Position numbers and translations under genes: made by a program. Below are positions 1 through 6,253 of a DNA stretch of 10,753 nucleotides, piece by piece; the first letter of the stretch is position 1, and the number at the start of each line of letters is the position of its first letter. Origin of the DNA: Clostridium sp. (GTDB lineage Bacteria; Bacillota; Clostridia; Clostridiales; Clostridiaceae); contig JAHAIU010000088.1 of the NCBI GenBank assembly GCA_018372555.1, positions 1-10,753 of the forward strand. Direction: 5' to 3'. The notes beneath the pieces were generated by a model, which ran no database searches, was not told where the DNA came from, and saw only the letters and a list, made by a program, of their open reading frames with translations.

Positions 1-29
1 ATTTAGGGCATTCTTAATATATCAAGCTA

Positions 30-878
30 CTACTTAATTGGAATTAACTTATTTTCCTTAACTATTGTTTGACCTTCATCACTTAATATAAAATCTATAA
101 GTTTTTGTCCATCTTCACTTAATGATCCATCTTTATTTACTAATAAGAATGGTCTTGAAATTTTATACTCTCCTGATTTAACTAAATCAGCTTTAGGTTC
201 TACATTTTCTACATTTACTATATTTACTTTATCATCTAAGTATTCAAATGAAACGAATCCAACTGCATTTTCATTTGAAGCTACAGATTCTTTAACTCCA
301 CCATTACCATTAGATATCATAGCATCTGCTTTTAATTCTTCTGATTTATAACCAACTATTTCTTGGAATGCATCTCTAGTTCCTGATCCTTCTTCTCTTG
401 ATACTACTACTATTGGAGCATCTTTTCCACCATCTATTTGATTCCAGTTAGTTATTTGCCCTGTATATATTCCTTTAATTTGATCTAAGCTTATGTTTTT
501 AATTGTATTATTTTTATTAGTTATAATTGCAATTCCATCGTATGCAATAACATTTGATTTAACTTGACTCTCTTCTTCAGCCTTAAGTTCTCTTGAAGAC
601 ATTCCTAGTTCAGAAACTCCATTTATTGCATCCTTAATTCCTGCTGATGATCCAACTTGGTTAATTTCAATGGAAACATTGCTATTAACACTTTCATACT
701 TTTCAGCAATCTTTTCCATTAAAGGTCCTACAGAAGTAGATCCTGATATAGATATAGTTATTGGTTCAGAACTATTACCTTCTGTCTTACCTTCTGAATT
801 TCCACAGCCTGCAACTACTCCACCCACCATAGAAATTAATAATGCAGTACATAAAAGTTTCAAACTTTTTCTTTTCAT
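30..878 (-). CDS. pstS: Phosphate ABC transporter substrate-binding lipoprotein PstS
   Basis: This is the high-affinity phosphate-binding protein that hands phosphate to the PstCAB importer at the outer face of the membrane. I choose the ATG at 878 (282 aa) because a GGAGG at 891-887 lies 8 bases before it; an in-frame TTG at 893 would place that site inside the gene. The product begins with a basic stretch (MKRKSLK), a hydrophobic segment and a lipobox VAGC with the lipidated Cys at about residue 25, so it should be an anchored lipoprotein. The periplasmic-binding-protein fold shows the phosphate-loop motifs GSTSVG (about 46-51) and SREEGSGTRDAF (about 160-171), both typical of PstS. It stops with TAG at 30-32, leaving only 29 bases of window; pstC would be expected beyond the edge. 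It follows the phoR terminator and has its own regulatory region with PhoP-like repeats. Confidence 0.95.
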   Translation of the reverse strand: MKRKSLKLLCTALLISMVGGVVAGCGNSEGKTEGNSSEPITISISGSTSVGPLMEKIAEKYESVNSNVSIEINQVGSSAGIKDAINGVSELGMSSRELKAEEESQVKSNVIAYDGIAIITNKNNTIKNISLDQIKGIYTGQITNWNQIDGGKDAPIVVVSREEGSGTRDAFQEIVGYKSEELKADAMISNGNGGVKESVASNENAVGFVSFEYLDDKVNIVNVENVEPKADLVKSGEYKISRPFLLVNKDGSLSEDGQKLIDFILSDEGQTIVKENKLIPIK

Positions 879-886
879 AAAATTCT

Positions 887-891
887 CCTCC
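887..891 (-). promoter_or_regulatory. Ribosome binding site deciding the pstS start
   Basis: GGAGG (minus strand 891-887) lies 8 bases upstream of the ATG at 878. It excludes the longer reading from TTG at 893, which overlaps this site. Confidence 0.8.
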
Positions 892-927
892 AAATTGACG
901 TTTCGCCATTTTTATTTACTTTACATA

Positions 928-1004
928 CTTATATTAATCCCTAAAAGTTAAAGTAATATTAGTTAAAGGTTAAGAAAGGTTATGAAATTGTTAAATCTAT
1001 TTAA
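928..1004 (-). promoter_or_regulatory. Candidate Pho box and promoter of pstS
   Basis: On the minus strand, TAAC-type cores begin at 1003 (TAAA), 993, 982, 972, 961 (TAAT) and 950, that is at steps of 10, 11, 10, 11 and 11 bases. Four of the six are exact TAAC, several in the form TTTAAC or TTAACA. A TATAAG at 933-928 may be the -10 element, with no good -35 hexamer ahead of it, as is common for activator-dependent promoters. PhoP of Bacillus binds direct repeats of TT(A/C/T)ACA spaced about 11 bases, so this is very likely the PhoP site for pstS. The assignment is by similarity and context: phoPR is the adjacent operon and pstS is a classic Pho regulon gene. Confidence 0.65.
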
Positions 1005-1099
1005 CAAAACCATCCATATAATTACATAGATATATGATTCTCACCATTTTTCTGACTATGTTATATATAACTTTAAGATATCAAAATAATATTACTTAA

Positions 1100-1133
1100 C
1101 AAAAATAAAGAAGCCACCTACTAGCAACTTCTT
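1100..1133 (-). terminator. Intrinsic terminator after phoR
   Basis: Arms AAGAAG and CTTCTT (1133-1128 and 1113-1108) pair perfectly, can be extended inward by mostly G-U pairs, and are followed on the minus strand by TTATTTTTGTT. It starts 3 bases past the phoR stop codon and separates phoPR from pstS. Confidence 0.65.
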
Positions 1134-1136
1134 AAT

Positions 1137-2843
1137 TTAATAATTAATATCTTTTAACCTTTTTGACTTCCTAAGTTTTATAGTAAACTTAGTTCCTTCA
1201 TTTAAAACTGATTTAACATATATTTCTCCATTAAATATCTTTACTATATGTTTAACTATAGCTAAACCTAAACCAGTTCCTCCTTTTGCCCTAGATTTAT
1301 CAACTCTATAAAATCTCTCAAAGATTCTTGGTAAATCTTCTTTAGGTATTCCTATACCATTATCCTCTACTGTAATAAAATAGTACCCTCCTCTTTCATA
1401 AGAGTTAATTTTAATAATTGTTTTTGAAACAGAATACTTAATAGCATTTTCAACCAAATTAAGCATCATTTGAAAGAACTTATCCTTATCTCCAATAAGT
1501 CCTACTCCTTTATTTCCTTCATAATTAATTATTACTTCCTTTTTGTTAACATTAGCTGTAAACATATTAATGACATCTTCTATAACTTCACTTGGAGTGA
1601 ATTCATCTTCTATCATCTTATTGCTATTTTCTATGTTAGATAAAATTAAAATATCATTAATTAAGCTAGTTAATCTCTCTGCTTCTTTATCTATTATATC
1701 TAGGAATTTCTCTCTTGTAGCTGTGTCTTCAACATATTTCAATGTTTCTGCAAATCCTTTTATAGATGTTAATGGAGTTTTTAGTTCGTGAGATACATTT
1801 GCAACAAATTGACTTCTTATATTTTCTAATCTTTTTATATCTGTAATATCTAATACAGTTACTACTATACCCATAGGCATTTTTCTATAATTAATTATTG
1901 GAGCTTTCTTTATTCTAAGCTCCCTTTCTATAGGATGCATAAGCTTAATTTCTTTAGTTTCAATTTCATGAATACTTTTAATAAAACTAATTAAATCATA
2001 GTCAATAATATGTTCTGCTATATTTTCTCCTATTATATCTCCTTCAATTCCAAAGAGATTTTTTGCATATGGATTAATTAAAATAACTTTTTTATTATTA
2101 TCTACTGCAATTACTCCACTTTCCATACTCTCAAGTATAGCTTCTAATTTATTTTGTTTATCTAATGAATCACTTATTTTAGATTGTAATTGATCTGCCA
2201 TATTGTTAAATGTATTAGCTAAAGAACCTATTTCATCATTAGTAAATATATTAACTCTCCTACTATAGTCTCCATTTGCAATTTTATTTGTTACTGACTT
2301 TAGTTCCTTTAATGGATATATAATAGCTCTAATTAATTTCAATGAAAGTCCTATAGATAACAATAATACAAGCAAAATTATTATTAAATAATACTTTATA
2401 TAATCTGCTGTAAAAAACTCAATAGTATTTAATGGTACTGAAGAGCGTAAAACTAAATCATCACTTACCTTAGTTGCAAAATATACTACATTAACTCCTT
2501 GAGTATTACTAAATCTGGTTGTAGAGGCTTCTCCTACTTCAAAAGCACTTAATACTTCTTCTCTATTTAAATGATTTTCCAAATTTTTATTTTCTGTATC
2601 CTTAATTACATTTCCATTTTTATCTATAAAAGTAAATCTAACCTCTGAGTCATTTATATGAAATTCCTCTACAAAATCACTATTCATACCCTCAGTCTTT
2701 ATTAAGATATCATTATATGTTTTCAAAGTTTCTTTAGTAACTTCTATTCCCTTTATATTTACTAATGCAATAAATGAACATGTTACTATTATTAATGCAA
2801 ATATTACTGTAATTAAAGAAGAAAAAAGTATTCTTTTTTTCAT
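1137..2843 (-). CDS. phoR: Phosphate-regulon sensor histidine kinase PhoR
   Basis: This is a 568-aa membrane-bound kinase that autophosphorylates and passes phosphate to PhoP. It has transmembrane helix 1 at about 7-28, an extracytoplasmic sensor region at about 29-148, helix 2 at about 150-171, a HAMP linker at about 172-225 and a PAS domain at about 235-340. The dimerisation/phosphoacceptor domain carries SHELKTP with His352. The ATPase domain has the N box NLVENAIKYS (462-471), G1 DNGIGIP (494-500), F box FERFYRVDKS (508-517) and G2 GTGLGLAIVKH (522-532). All catalytic motifs are intact. The extracytoplasmic plus PAS layout matches PhoR/WalK-type kinases; the PhoR name rests on the partner phoP and adjacent pstS. 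The ATG lies 3 bases after the phoP stop and has no visible Shine-Dalgarno sequence, which suggests translational coupling. Confidence 0.9.
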   Translation of the reverse strand: MKKRILFSSLITVIFALIIVTCSFIALVNIKGIEVTKETLKTYNDILIKTEGMNSDFVEEFHINDSEVRFTFIDKNGNVIKDTENKNLENHLNREEVLSAFEVGEASTTRFSNTQGVNVVYFATKVSDDLVLRSSVPLNTIEFFTADYIKYYLIIILLVLLLSIGLSLKLIRAIIYPLKELKSVTNKIANGDYSRRVNIFTNDEIGSLANTFNNMADQLQSKISDSLDKQNKLEAILESMESGVIAVDNNKKVILINPYAKNLFGIEGDIIGENIAEHIIDYDLISFIKSIHEIETKEIKLMHPIERELRIKKAPIINYRKMPMGIVVTVLDITDIKRLENIRSQFVANVSHELKTPLTSIKGFAETLKYVEDTATREKFLDIIDKEAERLTSLINDILILSNIENSNKMIEDEFTPSEVIEDVINMFTANVNKKEVIINYEGNKGVGLIGDKDKFFQMMLNLVENAIKYSVSKTIIKINSYERGGYYFITVEDNGIGIPKEDLPRIFERFYRVDKSRAKGGTGLGLAIVKHIVKIFNGEIYVKSVLNEGTKFTIKLRKSKRLKDINY

Positions 2844-2846
2844 AAT

Positions 2847-3545
2847 CTAATTATAATTAGGATTAAATCTATATCCTACTCCCCTTATAGTTTCTATAAA
2901 TTTTGGATTCTTATCGTCTACTTCAATTTTCTTTCTTAAATATCTTATATGAACATCAACAGTTCTAGTTTCACCTACATATTCATATCCCCATATTTTA
3001 TCTAATAAAGTTTCTCTAGTTAATATCTTACCTCTATTTTTAACGAGGATTTCTAAAAGTTCGAATTCTTTTAAAGTCAAATCAATTTTATTACCTAAAA
3101 TCGATACTTCTCTTCTTTCAAAATTAATATATATTTCATTAGTCTTAAAAATTTCTTCATTTGCAGATGAAGATTTTGTTCTTCTTAAAATAGCTTTTAT
3201 TCTTGCTAAAAGCTCTCTAATTGAAAAAGGCTTTGTTATATAATCATCTGCTCCAAGTTCAAGCCCTAATATCTTATCAAGCTCTTCCCCCTTAGCTGTT
3301 AACATAATTATTGAAATATCCTTTGTTTCAGCATCACTTCTAACAGCTTTACATACATCAAATCCATCTAAACCAGGAAGCATTAAATCTAATAATACTA
3401 AATTAGGCCTTTCCTTCTTAATTATACTTACAGCATCTAACCCATTATTGGCAGTTAAAACTGTATATCCTGAATTAATTAAGTTATAACTTATAAGCTC
3501 TACAATATGATCCTCATCATCTACTACTAATATTTTTTCTTGCAT
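2847..3545 (-). CDS. phoP: Phosphate-regulon response regulator PhoP (OmpR family)
   Basis: This is a 232-aa transcription factor with an N-terminal receiver domain (about 3-120) and a C-terminal winged-helix DNA-binding domain (about 131-228). The receiver has the acidic pair D9/D10, the phosphorylated D53 in LLDLMLPGLDG, T83 and K105 in TKPF. The effector domain has the OmpR-type pattern LTLKEFELLEIL, the recognition helix RTVDVHIRYLRKKI and the wing IRGVGYRF. Phosphorylated by PhoR, it should bind TTAAC-like direct repeats such as those before pstS. The ATG at 3545 is preceded by AGGGAGG (3559-3553), which overlaps the TAG stop of pgeF at 3560-3558, so pgeF and phoP are very likely cotranscribed and coupled. 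WalR/YycF-type regulators look alike; the context favours PhoP. Confidence 0.92.
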   Translation of the reverse strand: MQEKILVVDDEDHIVELISYNLINSGYTVLTANNGLDAVSIIKKERPNLVLLDLMLPGLDGFDVCKAVRSDAETKDISIIMLTAKGEELDKILGLELGADDYITKPFSIRELLARIKAILRRTKSSSANEEIFKTNEIYINFERREVSILGNKIDLTLKEFELLEILVKNRGKILTRETLLDKIWGYEYVGETRTVDVHIRYLRKKIEVDDKNPKFIETIRGVGYRFNPNYN

Positions 3546-3557
3546 AACTAAACCTCC

Positions 3558-4295
3558 CTATTTAATAAAAGCAAATGAAAATAATCTTCCATATGTTCCT
3601 ACAGATTTTCTATAAGAAAATAGCTTTATATCCTCTTCACAATGAGTACAGAGATCTAAAGAATATATATTATTTTCTTTTATACCAAACTTTCTAATAT
3701 CCTTTAAAATACATTCTTCTAAACTAAGATTTCTTCCCTTAAATAAAATATCCTTATCTATATTTGTCTTATCTATAAACTTTTCCTTAAGTTCTTCTGA
3801 TACCTCATAGCAACACTGCCTAATATGTGGTCCAATAAAAATTTTAGTTTTATCTATATCTATATTAAATTCATCCATCATTTTTTCTAAGGTTCTTCTA
3901 ACTATTGAATTATAAGTTCCTTTCCATCCACTATGGATAGTAGCTATAACCTTATTTTTATCATCAACTATAATAACTGGAACACAATCTGCTGTAAATA
4001 CTCCAATAGCACATTCTTTTTCAGTAGTAATTAATGCATCTCCTTCTTTATCAGTAATATTTTCAAAATCATTTCTATAAACAAGTACTTCATCACTATG
4101 AATTTGATTTAAGTATATTACATTATTTATATTAAAATCTTTAACAATGCTATTTAGATTGTTTACACCATAGTCCCTATGTCTATTAAAGCTTCTGTCT
4201 CTTTCAGCCGTTGAAAAGGCTACTGTTACTCCATCTAAGTTTATTGTTAGAAAGTCTAACACCCTATTAAAATCTTTAGCATACAAGATTTTCAT
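3558..4295 (-). CDS. pgeF: Peptidoglycan editing factor PgeF / YlmD-YfiH multicopper oxidase-like protein
   Basis: The 245-aa product belongs to the DUF152/YfiH (laccase-like) family. Members have been described as copper-dependent polyphenol oxidases, as purine nucleoside phosphorylase/adenosine deaminase-type enzymes, and in E. coli as PgeF, which keeps L-serine out of the peptidoglycan stem. The metal-binding set is visible: H66 in NQIHSDEV, C104 in TADCVPV and H121 in IHSGWKGT. The family block IGPHIRQCCYEV (154-165) and the C-terminal DLCTHCEED and SYRKS are also present. Length is normal for the family. The start is ATG at 4295 with GAGGTG at 4306-4301. In Bacillus the orthologue ylmD also lies downstream of sigE-sigG-ylmC. 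Here its stop overlaps the phoP ribosome site, so it is probably the first gene of a pgeF-phoP-phoR operon. The in vivo substrate cannot be told from sequence. Confidence 0.85.
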   Translation of the reverse strand: MKILYAKDFNRVLDFLTINLDGVTVAFSTAERDRSFNRHRDYGVNNLNSIVKDFNINNVIYLNQIHSDEVLVYRNDFENITDKEGDALITTEKECAIGVFTADCVPVIIVDDKNKVIATIHSGWKGTYNSIVRRTLEKMMDEFNIDIDKTKIFIGPHIRQCCYEVSEELKEKFIDKTNIDKDILFKGRNLSLEECILKDIRKFGIKENNIYSLDLCTHCEEDIKLFSYRKSVGTYGRLFSFAFIK

Positions 4296-4360
4296 TAATT
4301 CACCTCATTATTATATTTTTATTAATTTTACCATTAATATGGACTTTTTTCTATTTATTT

Positions 4361-4423
4361 TAACTTACCTTATCATATTTTAACTTATATTTAACTTAAC
4401 TCTAAATTTAGTTAAATATAAGT
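4361..4423. promoter_or_regulatory. TAACTTA repeats and 14-bp inverted repeat upstream of pgeF-phoPR
   Basis: On the plus strand TAACTTA occurs at 4361, 4381 and 4392 (steps of 20 and 11 bases). Overlapping the second and third copies is a perfect 14-base inverted repeat, ACTTATATTTAACT at 4383-4396 and its complement at 4410-4423, with a 13-base spacer. The cores resemble those before pstS but face away from the genes they would control. A weak -10-like TATGAT lies at 4377-4372 on the minus strand. PhoP autoregulation of phoPR is known in Bacillus; that it acts here is inference. The inverted repeat could alternatively be a site for an unrelated dimeric regulator. Confidence 0.4.
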
Positions 4424-4442
4424 ACTTATATAAAATACAAAT

Positions 4443-4493
4443 GAAAAAGGACTGCTAAAACGATCCTTAAATCATTATAAACAGTCCTATTTT
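4443..4493 (-). terminator. Intrinsic terminator after nrdR
   Basis: On the minus strand AGGACTG (4488-4482) pairs with CAGTCCT (4454-4448) and is followed by TTTTC. The loop is long (27 bases). With one bulged base the arms extend into A- and T-tracts, so the structure could stop transcription from both sides. The first arm starts inside the nrdR stop codon (4489-4487). Confidence 0.7.
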
Positions 4494-4942
4494 TTATGAA
4501 CTAAGTTTTTTATTTCTTCTAAAAATGTGTTAATATCTTTAAATTCTCTATATACGGATGCAAATCTTACATAAGATATCTCGTCAATATCTTTAAGTCT
4601 ATCCATTACCATTTCACCAATATATTTTGAGTTTACTTCAGTAATCATTTTATTACTAATTGTTTTTTCTATATCCTCAGCCATTGCTTCAATTTGCATT
4701 CTAGAAATAGGCCTTTTTTGACATGCTCTAATTAACCCATTAATTATCTTTTCTTTATTAAAATTTTCTCTTGTAGAATCCCTTTTAACAACAAGAATAG
4801 GAATATCCTCTACTTTTTCATATGTAGTATATCTTTTACTACAACTTAAGCATTCTCTACGTCTTCTAATTGTAGTATTATCATCAGTTGATCTTGAGTC
4901 TACTACCTTGCTTTCCTCAAAGGAACAAAATGGACACCTCAT
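4487..4942 (-). CDS. nrdR: Transcriptional repressor NrdR
   Basis: This is a 151-aa cytoplasmic repressor of ribonucleotide reductase genes. The N-terminal zinc ribbon has its four cysteines at C3, C6, C31 and C34 (MRCPFC and CLSC), with the typical RRRRECLSCSKRYTTYE block. The ATP-cone domain (about 49-139) binds ATP or dATP and sets DNA binding, with the conserved VVKRDSTRENFNKEKI and RACQKRPIS. Length is standard for the family. The ATG at 4942 is preceded by a modest AAGG/AGGCGTG site. It stands between ymxH and pgeF, has its own candidate -10 element and is followed by a terminator, so it may be transcribed alone. No ribonucleotide reductase gene is in the window, so its targets lie elsewhere. 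Confidence 0.95.
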   Translation of the reverse strand: MRCPFCSFEESKVVDSRSTDDNTTIRRRRECLSCSKRYTTYEKVEDIPILVVKRDSTRENFNKEKIINGLIRACQKRPISRMQIEAMAEDIEKTISNKMITEVNSKYIGEMVMDRLKDIDEISYVRFASVYREFKDINTFLEEIKNLVHKK

Positions 4943-4981
4943 TTAATTCACGCCTTTCCTAACTTATCTAGTACAATATAA

Positions 4982-4987
4982 ATTATA
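4982..4987 (-). promoter_or_regulatory. Possible -10 element of the nrdR promoter
   Basis: A consensus TATAAT lies at 4987-4982 on the minus strand, 39 bases before the nrdR ATG. I see no good -35 hexamer 16-18 bases upstream. In DNA this AT-rich a lone -10 match is weak evidence. Confidence 0.3.
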
Positions 4988-5017
4988 CATTTTTCCCTTA
5001 TTATTTGCTAGGATTTT

Positions 5018-5329
5018 TTACTTTTTAAGACCATCCACTTCACTGCTATCTACTAATACTACTTCCACTCCTGCTTTTTTTACTTTATCCCATGGTATTT
5101 CTATATCTTCTTCTTTTCCAAACCATCCTTTTGCCATTCCTGGCAATAAAATAGATACTATCCTGCTTTCCTTTATATCTATAACAAAGTCTTTTATAAA
5201 TCCAATCTTAGAACCAGTTTTTATATCTATTATTTCCATTGTTCTTAAAGCATTTAAAGAATGTAATGTTATTCCACTATCTTCAATTACTTCTTCATTT
5301 TCAAATTCATTATTATCAAAAAAACCCAT
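5018..5329 (-). CDS. PRC-barrel protein, YlmC/YmxH sporulation-associated family
   Basis: This small protein (103 aa from the chosen start) has one PRC-barrel domain, the fold named from photosynthetic reaction centres and RimM. Family features are LNALRTMEIIDIKTGSKIGFIKDFVID (each part separately recognisable: the turn around TGSKIG and the VIDI strand), SILLPG, and the C-terminal IEIPWDKVKKAG followed by VVLVD. An acidic N-terminal extension of about 20 residues (FDNNEFENEE) precedes the domain. An in-frame ATG at 5347 exists, but the only plausible ribosome site, GGGGG at 5340-5336, lies 6 bases before the ATG at 5329, so I use that one. In Bacillus ylmC lies in the same place after sigE-sigG; its molecular job is not established. 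The hairpin between it and sigG lacks a U-tract, so read-through from sigG is possible. Confidence 0.8.
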   Translation of the reverse strand: MGFFDNNEFENEEVIEDSGITLHSLNALRTMEIIDIKTGSKIGFIKDFVIDIKESRIVSILLPGMAKGWFGKEEDIEIPWDKVKKAGVEVVLVDSSEVDGLKK

Positions 5330-5335
5330 AATAAT

Positions 5336-5340
5336 CCCCC
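5336..5340 (-). promoter_or_regulatory. Ribosome binding site deciding the ymxH/ylmC start
   Basis: GGGGG at 5340-5336 is 6 bases before the ATG at 5329, while nothing purine-rich precedes the ATG at 5347. Confidence 0.5.
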
Positions 5341-5373
5341 ATTTCATAAAAGCTTGTACATAATATTTTATTT

Positions 5374-5400
5374 TTTAGAGCTCTATAAAAGAGCTCTAAA
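5374..5400 (-). repeat. 10-bp perfect hairpin at the sigG stop codon
   Basis: TTTAGAGCTC (5374-5383) and its complement (5391-5400) flank a 7-base loop. The sigG stop codon (5398-5396) lies in one arm. On the minus strand the hairpin is followed by an A-rich run and on the plus strand by AAACATA, so neither side has the T-tract of an intrinsic terminator. It may be an RNA 3'-end or processing structure. Confidence 0.6.
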
Positions 5401-6172
5401 CATATTTTCTCATATGCTTTAATGCAGTTTTTTCCAATCTTGATACTTGAGCTTGCGAAATTCCAATTTCATCAGCCACTTCCATTTGAGTTCTTCCATT
5501 AAAAAATCGTAATGTTAGTATAAGTTTTTCTCTATCATTAAGCTTTTTCATAGCTTCTTTTATGGAAATATTCTCAAGCCAACTTTCATCAGTATTTTTA
5601 GAATCACTTATTTGATCCATTACATATATTGCATCTCCGCCATCGTGATAAATTGGTTCAAATAAAGAAACCGGATCTTGAATAGCATCTAATGCAAAAA
5701 CCACTTCTTCTCTAGGTAAGTTTAGTTCTTTTGCAATTTGTGATACAGTAGGCTCCTTATCATTTTCTTTAATCAGCTTATCTCTTACAAGCAATGCCTT
5801 ATATGCAATATCCCTTAAGGATCTACTTACTCTAATAGAGTTATTATCTCTTAAATATCGTCTTATTTCTCCTATAATCATAGGAACTGCATAGGTAGAA
5901 AATTTTACATTTTGACCTAAATCGAAATTATCAATAGCTTTCATTAAGCCAATACATCCAACTTGAAATAAATCATCAACATTTTCACCTCTATTATTAA
6001 ATCTTTGAATTACACTTAAAACTAATCTTAAATTTCCTTTTATAAATGATTCCCTAGCACTTTTATCTCCATCATCCCTCATCTTTAAAAGTAGCTCTCT
6101 TTTTTCTTTTTCCTTTAATACAGGTAACTTGGATGTATTAACTCCACATATTTCTACCTTATTAATAATCAA
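5396..6172 (-). CDS. sigG: RNA polymerase sporulation sigma factor sigma-G
   Basis: Sigma-G directs late gene expression in the forespore after engulfment. From the chosen TTG at 6172 it is 258 aa, close to the 260 aa of Bacillus SigG. The start gives IINKVEICGVNTSKLPVL at the N-terminus, a conserved sigma-G opening. It is preceded by GAGGAG (6187-6182) with a 9-base gap. An upstream ATG at 6202 adds ten residues but has no ribosome site and would lie almost at the start point of the candidate sigma-F promoter. Sigma region 2 includes DLFQVGCIGLMKAIDNFD and KFSTYAVPMIIGEIRRYLRD (about 67-109). Region 3 is at about 117-170. Region 4 has the helix-turn-helix QMEVADEIGISQAQVSRLEK (about 229-248). 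It follows sigE closely, as in most endospore formers, but probably has its own forespore promoter. Confidence 0.95.
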   Translation of the reverse strand: MIINKVEICGVNTSKLPVLKEKEKRELLLKMRDDGDKSARESFIKGNLRLVLSVIQRFNNRGENVDDLFQVGCIGLMKAIDNFDLGQNVKFSTYAVPMIIGEIRRYLRDNNSIRVSRSLRDIAYKALLVRDKLIKENDKEPTVSQIAKELNLPREEVVFALDAIQDPVSLFEPIYHDGGDAIYVMDQISDSKNTDESWLENISIKEAMKKLNDREKLILTLRFFNGRTQMEVADEIGISQAQVSRLEKTALKHMRKYV

Positions 6173-6181
6173 GCTTATCAA

Positions 6182-6187
6182 CTCCTC
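6182..6187 (-). promoter_or_regulatory. Ribosome binding site deciding the sigG TTG start
   Basis: GAGGAG at 6187-6182 is 9 bases upstream of TTG 6172. A second in-frame TTG directly abuts the site at 6181 and is too close to be used. Confidence 0.6.
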
Positions 6188-6213
6188 ATGAAGTAATAAC
6201 ATACTGCATTAAA

Positions 6214-6242
6214 AAGTATCCCCGATAGTAATATTTTTATAC
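6214..6242 (-). promoter_or_regulatory. Candidate sigma-F promoter of sigG
   Basis: GTATA (6242-6238) and GGGGATACTT (6223-6214) match the Bacillus sigma-F forms GYATA and GGNNANAHT; only the last base of the -10 element differs. The spacer is 14 bases, one or two shorter than usual. Transcription would begin near 6207, giving a leader of about 35 bases before the TTG start. Sigma-F control of sigG is established in Bacillus; the match here is by eye. Confidence 0.45.
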
Positions 6243-6253
6243 CAAAGACAACC

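Noticed and set aside
879..893. TTG at 893 as the start of pstS
   Set aside because: It would place the only Shine-Dalgarno sequence inside the coding region and extend a normal lipoprotein signal peptide with acidic residues (EEN).
670..951. Plus-strand open frame of 93 codons antisense to pstS and its upstream region
   Set aside because: It mirrors pstS coding sequence and covers the pstS regulatory region, resembles no family and has no ribosome site of note.
1543..1791. Plus-strand open frame of 82 codons antisense to phoR
   Set aside because: It is a reverse-frame shadow of the conserved kinase core, with composition typical of antisense translation.
4343..4420. Repeats before pgeF as a CRISPR or insertion-sequence end
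   Set aside because: The repeats are 7-9 bases, not evenly spaced with unique spacers, and there is no transposase or target duplication nearby.
6173..6202. ATG at 6202 as the start of sigG
   Set aside because: It has no ribosome site, adds ten residues absent from the usual sigma-G N-terminus, and GAGGAG would be internal.
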